From assembly GCA_963739385.1 (NCBI GenBank), contig CAVUAI010000034.1:75905-139904 (forward strand): 64,000 nt of DNA, read 5' to 3'. A program made the position numbers and the translations under genes. The stretch is from VAZQ01 sp963739385 (GTDB taxonomy: Bacteria > Pseudomonadota > Alphaproteobacteria > Rhizobiales > Xanthobacteraceae). Position 1 is the first letter of the stretch. Each line of letters opens with the position of its first letter. Below are positions 27,759 to 36,454 of this stretch, piece by piece. The notes beneath the pieces are model-generated. The model saw only the letters and a program-made list of their open reading frames with translations. It had not been told where the DNA came from and ran no database searches.

Positions 27759-28253
27759 CTAGAAATACGCAATGCTACGCCCGCAGGCGGCAACTGCGAC
27801 CCAGGTGGCGAGTGAAAGGACACCGGCGACTTTGGCACTCGCCGGTGTCGATGCGCCGGGGGCAAGATGCTCGACTGCGCGCTTGGCCCAGAATTCGAAA
27901 ATCGCCACGTTGATCAGACCTGCGGCGAACAGAATAGCCTTCAGCTGGAACACCGGATTGAGCGCGAGATGGCTCGCCTCGGCCGAGAATAAAAAGAAAC
28001 CAGTGACCGCCATGCCCGCCAGTGCGGCAACCGCGAAGTTGCGGGCTCGTGCTAGCAAGGGTCCCGGTGCGGTCGCCGACAACCCTCCAAGCAAACGGAT
28101 GTCCATCACGGCTATTGCGCCAGCAAAAAAAGTGAGCGAGACGATGTGCCCGACATTAGCCGCCGGGTAGAGCCATGGCGACTGGCGGATGGCTACGGCA
28201 AAGCCAGACTGTTCCAGCGCAACGAAAATCGTTGGCGCCGCGTCGTTCATCAA
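27759..28253 (-). CDS. Membrane protein of unknown function (DUF6644/DUF2214-like)
   Basis: 164 residues with four predicted membrane segments (for example VGHIVSLTFFAGAIAVMDIRLLGG and FQLKAILFAAGLINVAIFEFWAK). The arrangement matches small four-helix proteins found beside DUF6152 genes. Its ATG overlaps the stop of the upstream DUF6152 gene by 4 nt, so the two are co-translated. A redox or copper-related role has been suggested by context in other genomes, not shown here. Confidence 0.65.
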   Translation of the reverse strand: MMNDAAPTIFVALEQSGFAVAIRQSPWLYPAANVGHIVSLTFFAGAIAVMDIRLLGGLSATAPGPLLARARNFAVAALAGMAVTGFFLFSAEASHLALNPVFQLKAILFAAGLINVAIFEFWAKRAVEHLAPGASTPASAKVAGVLSLATWVAVAACGRSIAYF

Positions 28254-28597
28254 CGCATCTCGTAGGTCTTGCCGTTGACCGTGATGCGCTCCGCCCGCAT
28301 CTCATCCTTTTCAGCTGTCGACGGATAGCCGTAGGCTGAGACGTTTTGGCCGATGGCGACGACCCTCTCCGTCGCTCCACGACTGCTCATACGTGAGATG
28401 GGCGCCAGCGTTACGGTCCAGACCTTATCACTGCCCTGTACCGTGATCGTCGCGTGCGGATTCTCGAACTTGGAGGTCAGGATCGGACCGGTGACGGTCA
28501 GCGGTTTGTTCGCGTCATAACTGCCCCAGCCATGATGCGCGAAGGCGGCGCACGTCGGAAACGCCAAGGCGAAAAAGAAGGTGACGGCTCTCATCAT
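28250..28597 (-). CDS. DUF6152-family exported protein
   Basis: 115 residues from ATG 28597, with GGAGG 5 nt upstream. Signal peptide MRAVTFFFALAFPTCAAFA, then the family start HHGWGSYDANKPLTVTGPI; the HH pair right after cleavage could bind a metal. Body: KFENPHATITVQ and GKTYEMR at the C-terminus. An OB-like fold is assumed for the family. First gene of a two-gene unit with the four-helix membrane protein. Confidence 0.8.
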   Translation of the reverse strand: MMRAVTFFFALAFPTCAAFAHHGWGSYDANKPLTVTGPILTSKFENPHATITVQGSDKVWTVTLAPISRMSSRGATERVVAIGQNVSAYGYPSTAEKDEMRAERITVNGKTYEMR

Positions 28598-28669
28598 AAA
28601 TGCCTCCTCGAAAATGCCAACTTAGCAGATACTGATCATAGCTTACTGCTTCTCAACCCAGATAAGGAG

Positions 28670-28800
28670 CGCAGATGGTGTCCGCCAGCAGCACCACGCT
28701 GCCCGACATGAACACGACGATGAACTGCAGGGCGGCGGTCGCGGTGTACACGAAACGAACAACGCCCACCGTGAGCTGCGTTGCATCATCTGTGCTGTCG
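28670..28800 (-). pseudogene. Remnant of a cation diffusion facilitator (CDF) transporter
   Basis: Minus-strand frame (about 28674-28769) reads VVRFVYTATAALQF then FMSGSVVLLADTI. The segment A/V-LQ...SGSVxLLADT is the first-helix signature of CDF metal-ion exporters. The frame stops within 6 residues and nothing CDF-like follows, so it is a broken 5' part. It lies antisense to the start of the following plus-strand gene. Confidence 0.55.
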
Positions 28801-30930
28801 CTCCTGGTCGCTAGCGAATGTTGGATTTCGGCAGCATCAGCGTCCGTACGAGCTGTCGCCAACGAAACCGGTATCGGGGTCTCCGTCAATACAGATGGAT
28901 CGTTCGATGTGACGGCCCGCGACCCCGCGTGGAAATTCTCTGGGAACGTCGGTTCAGCGCTCTCCCATGTGGTGTCGAGACGCGGCCGCGACCGCGCTGG
29001 CCGTTACCGCGAGGTCGAATTCAAATATGAGACATCCCCGGCGGCAGCGCGAGTTGGCGCAATCCGCATATACGATCGTCGCCCGGTTGTTATTTTCAAG
29101 CTGGTTTTCCTGACCGCGGGAAAAACGAGTGAATCGTTTCCCACCATTTCATCTTATCCTCGCAACCTTAATCATCTGACCTATACGTCCACATTCGGCG
29201 GTTTCAGTTTTGAACGGTTCGGAACCGATGGGCCCTGGATCTTCTTTGACCGTCAAGCCAATGCGTTCATTTTCTCACCCGCTTCTCACTACATGAATGC
29301 GGTATTATCGTTGGGTCCGCGCAACGAGCTGGTCAGTGGGGTATCCGCTGACGTCGAGGATGTCCCGCCTGGCTTCGTCACGATGAGCGCGCTTGTGATC
29401 GCGCAGGGCATCAATCGCACATTCGAGATCTGGGGTCACTTTCTCACGGATCTGGCAGGCAAGAAGCGCCCTGCCAATGATGCCGATTTCAGCTTGAGGC
29501 ATATCGGCTATTGGACCGATCACGGAGGGCATTACTACTACCGATTTGAGGAAACGCTTGGATACATCGGTACGCTTCTCAAGGTGCGGGATCAGTTCAG
29601 GGATATGAACATTCCGCTGGGCTACGTTCAGCTCGACAGCTGGTTCTATCCGAAAGGATATGAAGGCAAGTGGAAGAGCGCGGATCCGTTGGGAGGGGGA
29701 ACCTATCTTTACGAGGCATCATGGGAGCTCTTTCCCGCTGGACTTGGTGCCTTCCAGAAGCAACTAGGCCTCCCCCTGATCGCCCACAATCGTTGGATCG
29801 ATGACCACAGTCCTTACCGAAAAACACATGCCATATCCGGCAACGTTTCCGTCGACCCGCGACTTTGGGCCGATTGGATGCGTTATCTCCGCGCTTCGGG
29901 CGTTCGTGCCTATGAACAGGATTGGCTTTCTGGGCCAGCGGTTCCCGAGCGCAATCTGACGTCCGGTGAGCTGTTCATGGACGCCATGGCAGAGGCGGCC
30001 GGAAAAGAAGGCATTGCGCTCCAATACTGCATGCCATTGCCGCGGCACTTCCTGCAGGGAACACGCTATTCCAATCTTTTGACGATTCGGGTGAGCGGGG
30101 ACCGTTTCGTCAAGAAGCATTGGACATCCTTTCTATTTAATGGGCGGCTAGCCAGCGCACTGGGCGAATGGCCGTGGACCGACGTCTTCATGAGTTCGGA
30201 AACGTCTAATCTCTTGCTGTCAACGCTCTCGGCATCAATGGTTGGCATCGGCGATGCGCTGGGTGAATTCGATCGGGCAAACCTCAATCGTGTCATTCGC
30301 GCGGACGGCGTGATCGTGAAACCGGACGATGCAATAACTCCGTTGGATACGACCTATATCGAGCAGGCGACTGATCGACGATTGCCGATCGTAGCGGCCA
30401 CCCACACTCGTCACCCAAAGTCGATCACCTCGTACGTTTTCGCCTATGCCCAACCGTCAGGACAGCCCACGGCACGTTTGTCGCCCTCGGCGCTGGGTCA
30501 CAAAGGTCCGGTCTACGCCTACAACTACTTCGACGGATATGGAATTTATCTCCAGCAGGAAGAGGCGGTTGAATTTATCATTCCAGACGACGGCGCCTAC
30601 TGGATCGTCGTCCCGGTCGGGCCTTCAGGCGTGGGATTTTTGGGCGATACCAGGAAATTCGTATCGAATGGCAGGAATCGCGTTGCACGCATTGTCGATA
30701 ACGGTGCGATCACTGTGCGGGTCGTTTTTTCCGCAGGCGAAAGCCGGCTGCGTTTTTTCGGATTTTCACTCTCGCAACCGCAAGTTCGTGCGACGGAGGC
30801 AACCATCGTAGACTTGGCCTATGATCCACAGACGAGGCTTTTTCACTTCGACTTGATTGCAAGACCCGGCACATCGCCCGCTGTAACCATGAGAGCGGTG
30901 GCGAATCCCAAGACAACGCTCGCCCAGTGA
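28675..30930 (+). CDS. Secreted glycoside-hydrolase-like protein (GH31/GH36-type barrel)
   Basis: 751 residues from ATG 28675 (AAGGAG about 6 nt before). The central region looks like a TIM-barrel glycosidase: GYVQLDSWFYPKG, LIAHNRWIDDHSPY, DPRLWADWMRYLRASGVRAYEQDWLS (candidate catalytic Asp) and WTSFLFNGRLASALGEWPW, as in alpha-galactosidase-like GH36/GH31 enzymes. An N-terminal beta domain and C-terminal beta domain flank it. The first 40-65 residues are doubtful because their DNA is antisense to a CDF remnant; a hydrophobic VLSLLVASECWISAASA stretch could act as signal. Base composition is more AT-rich than the neighbours, suggesting transfer. Confidence 0.6.
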   Translation: MVSASSTTLPDMNTTMNCRAAVAVYTKRTTPTVSCVASSVLSLLVASECWISAASASVRAVANETGIGVSVNTDGSFDVTARDPAWKFSGNVGSALSHVVSRRGRDRAGRYREVEFKYETSPAAARVGAIRIYDRRPVVIFKLVFLTAGKTSESFPTISSYPRNLNHLTYTSTFGGFSFERFGTDGPWIFFDRQANAFIFSPASHYMNAVLSLGPRNELVSGVSADVEDVPPGFVTMSALVIAQGINRTFEIWGHFLTDLAGKKRPANDADFSLRHIGYWTDHGGHYYYRFEETLGYIGTLLKVRDQFRDMNIPLGYVQLDSWFYPKGYEGKWKSADPLGGGTYLYEASWELFPAGLGAFQKQLGLPLIAHNRWIDDHSPYRKTHAISGNVSVDPRLWADWMRYLRASGVRAYEQDWLSGPAVPERNLTSGELFMDAMAEAAGKEGIALQYCMPLPRHFLQGTRYSNLLTIRVSGDRFVKKHWTSFLFNGRLASALGEWPWTDVFMSSETSNLLLSTLSASMVGIGDALGEFDRANLNRVIRADGVIVKPDDAITPLDTTYIEQATDRRLPIVAATHTRHPKSITSYVFAYAQPSGQPTARLSPSALGHKGPVYAYNYFDGYGIYLQQEEAVEFIIPDDGAYWIVVPVGPSGVGFLGDTRKFVSNGRNRVARIVDNGAITVRVVFSAGESRLRFFGFSLSQPQVRATEATIVDLAYDPQTRLFHFDLIARPGTSPAVTMRAVANPKTTLAQ

Positions 30931-30980
30931 TTCGATTCCGAACGTGCTTGTTCGAGCAGTTCAGCGGCGGGGGGATGTGA

Positions 30981-31053
30981 CCGCTCGCCGCGCGCGCAGC
31001 CGCCGACGATACCGGTGATTGGGTTCCTTAGCTTACCAAATTCGACCTCATGA
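30981..31053 (+). pseudogene. N-terminal remnant of a pfam04392-type ABC binding protein
   Basis: Plus strand reads PLAARA in one frame (from 30981) and then QPPTIPVIGFLSLPNSTS in the next (from 30997 to a TGA at 31051). PLAARAQ...PVIGFLS is the hallmark start of rhizobial ABC binding proteins of this family (signal-peptide end plus first strand). One base is missing at the joint and nothing follows, so only a fragment remains. Confidence 0.5.
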
Positions 31054-31083
31054 TCCCCAAGGTCGGATGCGATCCGCCACTTG

Positions 31084-32628
31084 TTATCTCCCGCTTTTCG
31101 CTTTTGGCCGCCGTGGCGAGCCCGATCGTCGCGCGCGGCGAGTCGGCCGTTTCGCAGGCACTTTCTTGGTCGGCAGTGGCTTGACCGCCGGGCCGTGAAT
31201 GACGGTGCCGTCTGCGTTGAACAGCGATCCGTGGCACAGGCAGTCCCAGGTGCGCTCGGCATTGTTCCAGGTCACCGTACAGCCCTTGTGGGTGCAGGTC
31301 GCGGAAAGGGCATGCGGTTCTCCGTTGTCATCCTTCCACACGGCAAGCTTTTGCTTGCCGTGCGTGATGACGCCGCCTTCGCCAGGCGCGAGGTCGGCAA
31401 TGCTGGTAATACCGGAGGCTGACTCACCTCCCTTGTTGAAGTTTTTGGGGCTCGGCCGGGCGGGTGCGTAAAGGTTTGCCCAGGGGTTCGATCGGCCACG
31501 AATTTGATCGGCCATCAACATTCCGGCAGCGGTGCCGTTGCTGATGCCCCAGGCATTGAAACCGGTTGCGACGTAGAACCCGGGTGCCTTATCGGACGGC
31601 GCACCGACGAAAGGAACGCGATCGGCGGTGTCATAATCCTCGTTGAACCATCGCCACACCGTCTCGCCGACCGGGAGATTCTTGTGCACCCAGCGGTCGA
31701 GATCGCGAAACCGACCAGCAACATCGCGCTCCTGCCCGGTCTTGAAGCTCGGACCGAGGACCACCAATAACAGGCCCTCATCGTCGCGTCCCATACGCAG
31801 CGAATGGCGCGGCTCGTCGATGCCGATGAACATGCCGTCGATCGCGACTTCATCGCGCGCGCGGAATGCCATGGCGGTGTGGCCGCGCGGCCGGGTGCTG
31901 CGGTCGTATTCGACTGGTCCGGCGAACGGGAAATTGGTGGCCACCACCACATGCTCAACATCGAGCACGCCCTCCGCGGCGGTCACCCGCCAGCGGCGGC
32001 CGCGATCGATCGTCGTGACCCGCGTGTTCTCGAAAATGCGGCCACCCGCCGCTTCCACCGCCAGTGCCAGTCCGACGAGGTATTTTGCAGGATTGAACTG
32101 GGCTTGATCGCGAAAGCGCAGGGCCGCCGCGGTATCGAAAGGAAGCGGCGCCCGGTCCAGCACCTCCGCATCGAAGCCGACACGCCGGGCGGCTTCCGCC
32201 TCGGCCGCGATCTCATCGCGGCGAGCGGGATCGCGGGCATAGGCATAAGCTGCCTTTGAGTCGAGGTCACACGCAATGCCGAGTTCGACGACCCAGTCGC
32301 AGATCTGGCGCGCACCGCTGCGGTTGGCCTCGGCATAGAGTTGCGCCTGATCGATGCCGCGCGTCTCGATCAGATGATGATAGATGAGCGAGTGCTGACT
32401 GGTAATCTTGGCAGTGGAGCGCCCGGTCACCTGCCGTCCGACGCGGAGTGCCTCGACGACGGCAACCGAGAGGCCAGCACTTGCCAGCAGATAAGCCGCC
32501 GTGAGACCGACAATTCCGGCGCCGATCACCGCGACGTCAGCGCCGCCCGATCCGCTCAGCGGCGGATAGCTGGTGGGTGGCGCCGTCGCCGTCCAGCAGC
32601 AATCGGGTCTTCCAGGAAGCGTCGCCAT
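31084..32628 (-). CDS. FAD-dependent oxidoreductase with C-terminal Rieske domain
   Basis: 514 residues. N-terminal DAO-type FAD domain: dinucleotide motif VAVIGAGIVGLTAAYLLASAG and TGRSTAKITSQH; substrate domain; GFYVATGFNAWGISNGTAAG. C-terminal Rieske [2Fe-2S] domain with CTHKGC and CLCHGS ligands (about residues 435-480), then a basic Lys/Arg tail. Reaction unknown; the Rieske centre suggests electron exchange with a soluble partner. Last gene of a four-gene minus-strand operon, 9 nt after the RibA-like gene. Confidence 0.88.
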   Translation of the reverse strand: MATLPGRPDCCWTATAPPTSYPPLSGSGGADVAVIGAGIVGLTAAYLLASAGLSVAVVEALRVGRQVTGRSTAKITSQHSLIYHHLIETRGIDQAQLYAEANRSGARQICDWVVELGIACDLDSKAAYAYARDPARRDEIAAEAEAARRVGFDAEVLDRAPLPFDTAAALRFRDQAQFNPAKYLVGLALAVEAAGGRIFENTRVTTIDRGRRWRVTAAEGVLDVEHVVVATNFPFAGPVEYDRSTRPRGHTAMAFRARDEVAIDGMFIGIDEPRHSLRMGRDDEGLLLVVLGPSFKTGQERDVAGRFRDLDRWVHKNLPVGETVWRWFNEDYDTADRVPFVGAPSDKAPGFYVATGFNAWGISNGTAAGMLMADQIRGRSNPWANLYAPARPSPKNFNKGGESASGITSIADLAPGEGGVITHGKQKLAVWKDDNGEPHALSATCTHKGCTVTWNNAERTWDCLCHGSLFNADGTVIHGPAVKPLPTKKVPAKRPTRRARRSGSPRRPKAKSGR

Positions 32629-32637
32629 GGAGCCTCG

Positions 32638-33813
32638 CTATCGTCTCGGCACCCGCAGGACCGGCTCGACGGGCATACGCCTCGCTGCGCCGATCCGTGC
32701 AGGCTCGGCAAGCGCGCCGAGAACATGATCGAGCTTGTGTCCAGAGCGCGTCGCCTTGGCCGCGAGGTAGCGCCGGTTGTCGGCGTTGATCGGGCCGTGC
32801 AGCGGCACGCGCCCGCAGACATCGATGTTGGCGCGAGAGAGTCCGTCAAGCTTGCTAGGGTTGTTGGTCATCAAGTGAACCCGGGTGCAGCCAAGCATCT
32901 GCAGCATGCGGACAGCGATCCCGTAGTCGCGCTCATCGTCGTCGAACCCGAGAACGCTGTTGGCATCGACCGTGTCGAGGCCTCCATCCTGCAGCTGATA
33001 AGTTCGAATCTTGTTGGCCAAGCCGAGGCCGCGACCTTCCTGCTCGAGGTAAAGCACGATGCCGCCGCCGTGCTGCGCCAGTTGCATGAGCGCCAGGCGG
33101 AGCTGATCTCCGCAGTCGCAGCGCCGTGAGCCGAACACGTCGCCCGTAAGGCACGCCGAATGAAGCCGTACCGGTACCGGCTGCGTCAGATCCGGTGATC
33201 CGGCAACCACGGCAATCGGGTTGCCACCGCTGCCATCCCGAAACACCACAAAACGAGCCGAGAAGCCGCTGAGGGGTATCGTTGCCTCGGCAGCGAAGCT
33301 GAGAGCAGCAGCGGACGCATATTGCGCCACTGCCTCGGCCGGGACCGCCACAAGCGGTGGTTCACACGTGCGCACGACGACCGAGTTCCCGGCGCCGATC
33401 AGCAATGCCGGCAAGCGGTGGGCGTGTTTTGCCAGCTGGATCGCGGCGCCCGCGCTGGCACCGGCCGGAACGAACTCGAACTGGCAGCCGAGCTGGGTGG
33501 CCGAGGCAAGGGAGAAGATTTCGCCAGCGCTGCAGAAGTCGGGAAGTGCGATGCCAGTAGGGCCCGAGGCCTCCACGTTCATGGCGCGCGCGCGGCGGGC
33601 GGTGACCAGGAGGAAGGGCCGGACCGGCTGGCTCAAAAGGCGAAAGGCGGCAAGCATTGCCTCAGTCATTCCGTCGACCGGCAATGCCGTTGCGGCGTCG
33701 CTGGCGGATGTAATGAGCACCGGCCGGCCCGACCGGAATTCCGATAGCGCCCGTTCAACCGCGACCTGCGCGGGCTCACCGAGCAAGCTCGCCTTCGTGC
33801 GCCTACTCATCAT
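32638..33813 (-). CDS. GTP cyclohydrolase II-like protein with degenerate N-terminal half
   Basis: 391 residues from ATG 33813, overlapping the glycosyltransferase stop by 4 nt. The C-terminal half is a full RibA: zinc ligands in ACLTGDVFGSRRCDCGDQL, EQEGRGLGLANKIRTYQLQ, LDTVDANSVLGFDDDERDY and LMTNNPSKLDGL. GTP to 2,5-diamino-6-ribosylamino-pyrimidinone phosphate is therefore likely. The first 190 residues resemble a DHBP-synthase fold start (ALSEFRSGRPVLI) but lack the acidic DDxDRENEGD catalytic segment. Probably not the housekeeping riboflavin enzyme, given its neighbours. Confidence 0.85.
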   Translation of the reverse strand: MMSRRTKASLLGEPAQVAVERALSEFRSGRPVLITSASDAATALPVDGMTEAMLAAFRLLSQPVRPFLLVTARRARAMNVEASGPTGIALPDFCSAGEIFSLASATQLGCQFEFVPAGASAGAAIQLAKHAHRLPALLIGAGNSVVVRTCEPPLVAVPAEAVAQYASAAALSFAAEATIPLSGFSARFVVFRDGSGGNPIAVVAGSPDLTQPVPVRLHSACLTGDVFGSRRCDCGDQLRLALMQLAQHGGGIVLYLEQEGRGLGLANKIRTYQLQDGGLDTVDANSVLGFDDDERDYGIAVRMLQMLGCTRVHLMTNNPSKLDGLSRANIDVCGRVPLHGPINADNRRYLAAKATRSGHKLDHVLGALAEPARIGAARRMPVEPVLRVPRR

Positions 33814-34955
33814 CCGACCGTCTCGATAGCGCCGGCAAACAGCCGGGCTGAATCTTGCCAAGTGGGGAACTGCGCCCCCGCCGCGCGAGCGTTCATGGCG
33901 AGCCGCTGTCGTTCGGCACGATCGCTGATCAGGCGGCGCAGCGCCTGCGCCAACGCGGCCACATCGTTCGGCGGCACCAGCAGGCCGGTGCCCGCAGGCA
34001 CCGTGTCGGGGATTGCGCCCGCCATGGTGGACACGACCGGCAGCCCGTGCGCGATTGCTTCCGCAAGCGCCATCCCATATCCCTCGAAACGCGACGCGAG
34101 CACAAACACGTCGGATGCCAAATACAGTTCGATGATACGCTCAGGTGGGACGGCGCCGAGCACCGCGATCCTGTCGCCGAGGCCACAGGTCGAGATATCG
34201 GCGTCGAGCCGCGCAGCGGCGGCCAGGTTGCGGGTCCGGTCACCAGCAATGGTCAGCCGCCAGGGCAGGTCGACAATCGTAGCAAGTGCCGCGATCAGCA
34301 GATCGTATCCTTTGTCTGGCACCACCGATCCGATCGAGAGAAGCCGAACAACGGCGTCGTTGCTGCCAAACGTCGGCGGCACGGGGTCATTACCCGGCCG
34401 CACAACCCTTATGCGCTGCGACTGGACGCTGTAATCAGCGATCACGACTCGCCCAGTTGCTTCGCTCGTGACCACGACGCGCGCGGCAGCGGCGAGTGCG
34501 GCGCGCTCGCTCTCGCGGAAGACGTCCGCCTGCGCGGTGTCGAGACCGGATTCCAGAGCAAGCGGTTGATGCACCAGCGCGATGAGCGGCGTGCGAAATC
34601 GAAGCGCGCCGGCCTCGGGCAGCGCCCCGAACGCAAGCCCATCGAGGACAATCGGACAGCCGCCAGGCACCGCGGACAGCATCGCCAGCGCGGTCGCGCG
34701 CTGCGCGACGCTCGGGAACGGGAAACCGTGGCCCAAGTCGAGGACATCCACCTGCCAACCCAGCCGCCGAAGCTCCTGGATGATGCGCCGGTCATAGCGA
34801 TAACCTCCGGTCGGCGTGGCAAGGTCACCAGGCACTCCGAACGCAACACGCCCTACTTGGCTAGAAGGTTGCGCACACTCCGGATCCGGCGATGGTTGAC
34901 AAAGCCCTGCGCATTTCGCGCGAGCCGCAAGCCGGACACTATAGGCCTTTGTCAC
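33810..34955 (-). CDS. Glycosyltransferase family 4
   Basis: Retaining GT-B glycosyltransferase, 381 residues. GTG 34955 chosen because AGGAGG sits about 5 nt upstream; the longer frame would run into the methyltransferase gene. N-terminal domain starts VAFGVPGDLATPTGGYRYD. C-terminal GT4 domain: LLSIGSVVPDKGYDLLI, FVLASRFEGYGMALAEAIAHGLPVV (EX7E motif) and GLLVPPND. Nucleotide-sugar donor and acceptor unknown. Coupled to the RibA-like gene by a 4-nt overlap. Confidence 0.88.
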   Translation of the reverse strand: MTKAYSVRLAARAKCAGLCQPSPDPECAQPSSQVGRVAFGVPGDLATPTGGYRYDRRIIQELRRLGWQVDVLDLGHGFPFPSVAQRATALAMLSAVPGGCPIVLDGLAFGALPEAGALRFRTPLIALVHQPLALESGLDTAQADVFRESERAALAAAARVVVTSEATGRVVIADYSVQSQRIRVVRPGNDPVPPTFGSNDAVVRLLSIGSVVPDKGYDLLIAALATIVDLPWRLTIAGDRTRNLAAAARLDADISTCGLGDRIAVLGAVPPERIIELYLASDVFVLASRFEGYGMALAEAIAHGLPVVSTMAGAIPDTVPAGTGLLVPPNDVAALAQALRRLISDRAERQRLAMNARAAGAQFPTWQDSARLFAGAIETVG

Positions 34956-34971
34956 GGGCCTCCTCTTGTTG

Positions 34972-35826
34972 CTAAGTGGGTTTCGCCTCCTTCCAGGCGC
35001 ATATTGCGAGTCCGCCTCGAAGAGAATCCAATCGTGCGTGTCGCCCGATTGCATCGAGTACAGTCAGCAGTATTGCAACGAGGGCGGGCATGTCTCCCTT
35101 GGGAACGAACGTCCAGGGAGCAGACCGAATGCGGCGAAAGCCAGCTTGATCGAGCAGCGCGCAAAATTCGTCGTGGGTCAGCATTCGATCGCTGGACAGA
35201 TGCTTGGTGGCAAACCCCAACAGAGGGGCTATTGTCCGATACCAAATATAGTCAGCACGCGGTGCCAGGCAAAAAAAACGGCCACCAAACTTTAGCACCC
35301 TGTAAATGCTCGCCAGCACTGCTCGCTTATCGAGCATGTGTTCGACAGCGCCGATGCAAATCGCCAGATCGACCAACTCGTCCGCGATTTCTTTTAGCTC
35401 GTCGGCGTTATCCACCTCAAAGGTAAGATTGGCTTGCCGAGGTGAGCTCCGAAGACGAGCGCGCGCCAATTCGATCATGCCTGGCGAGATATCGATCCCG
35501 ATGCCACGAGCTACTTCAGGTCCCAGCGTGAGGAGATGGTGACCATTGCCGCAACCGAGGTCCAGCACGACATCAGTGGGCCGGGGCCGGGCTAGGTTTC
35601 GCAGGAGCGCGAGTTGGTATTCGAGCAGCCGTTGCGGGTGACCGTGCTCCTCAGGAGATCCGGTTGAAGCGCTTTGATCAAAGAAAGACCTGATGTCCGT
35701 GGCGCTGTATGAGGGAGTGGTCACGACACCGCGAAATCTTGACCAACGGGGTCGTCGTTCCGTGCGAGACGACTGCCCCCGCGGTGTGTTTTCAAGACCT
35801 GACGTGCCTAAACAACGCGCGGCCAT
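34972..35826 (-). CDS. Class I SAM-dependent methyltransferase
   Basis: 284 residues from ATG 35826 (AAGGAG about 14 nt upstream); GTG 35724 is a shorter alternative and may be the true start because homology begins near VVTTPSYSATDIRSFF. Motif I VLDLGCGNGHHLLTLG, then GIGIDISPGMIELAR, motif around LAICIGAVEHMLD, and YRVLKFGGRFFCLAP are standard for small-molecule methyltransferases. First gene of the operon with GT4, RibA-like and FAD/Rieske genes (16-nt gap to the GT). Confidence 0.85.
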   Translation of the reverse strand: MAARCLGTSGLENTPRGQSSRTERRPRWSRFRGVVTTPSYSATDIRSFFDQSASTGSPEEHGHPQRLLEYQLALLRNLARPRPTDVVLDLGCGNGHHLLTLGPEVARGIGIDISPGMIELARARLRSSPRQANLTFEVDNADELKEIADELVDLAICIGAVEHMLDKRAVLASIYRVLKFGGRFFCLAPRADYIWYRTIAPLLGFATKHLSSDRMLTHDEFCALLDQAGFRRIRSAPWTFVPKGDMPALVAILLTVLDAIGRHARLDSLRGGLAICAWKEAKPT

Positions 35827-35994
35827 AGACACGAGATCAGCTCCTTGCAGCGTTGGCCAAACGGCAACGCGGTGGCGAAGACAATTTCGCCGCCCCTCTG
35901 CGATGTTGCGGTCGCGTTCTGGCAACATCAGGCGGCAAGCCGCACGACAGATTGGGCGTGTTGTCGCCGCGAGTTCCATGGCACTCTAATCCGT

Positions 35995-36209
35995 CTAGTC
36001 GGGCACAGAGCGCTTGCGCAAAACGCGCACGAAGGCCTCGACCTCCGGCCCCGCCCATTCCGTTGCAGAAACACCTCCACCGCGCGCGATATTCGGCCGC
36101 CGGAGGAAGCGTTCGGTTCATGGACGACGAAGAGACCGCCCTCGGGCGTTTCCAAGAACCAGGCATCTCCGTTGGGGCTTCGGTACAGCTCTTCCACTGG
36201 CGGCATCAT
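35995..36209 (-). pseudogene. Small rhizobial protein with a one-base frameshift
   Basis: Starts MPPVEELYRSPNGDAWFLE and continues GGLFVVHEPNASSGGR and VEVFLQRNGRG, a pattern I know from small (about 70 residue) rhizobial proteins with a conserved GPE near the end. The frame is lost at about 36041: skipping one base restores PEVEAFVRVLRKRSVPD and a TAG at 35995-35997. Either a recent inactivation or a sequencing error. Function of the family unknown. Confidence 0.55.
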
Positions 36210-36454
36210 GGGTCATGCTCTCGAGCTAACGCGCGGTACTACTGCGCTTGACCGACACGCTCGCACCTGATGTATCAGCAACTGCGATTGGACATTCCTG
36301 TTCCAGGCACGCTCCGCGGCCACCGTCGGCGGAGCCTCAATGGCGCGGCCACCGGGAACCTGGGATCCTGTGAGGCGTTGGCTAAGCGCCCTCATCCTCC
36401 CTGCCCTCAGCTGAAAGTTGAGCCTGCGGCGCGGGCGCCCTTGCCGGTCCGAGC

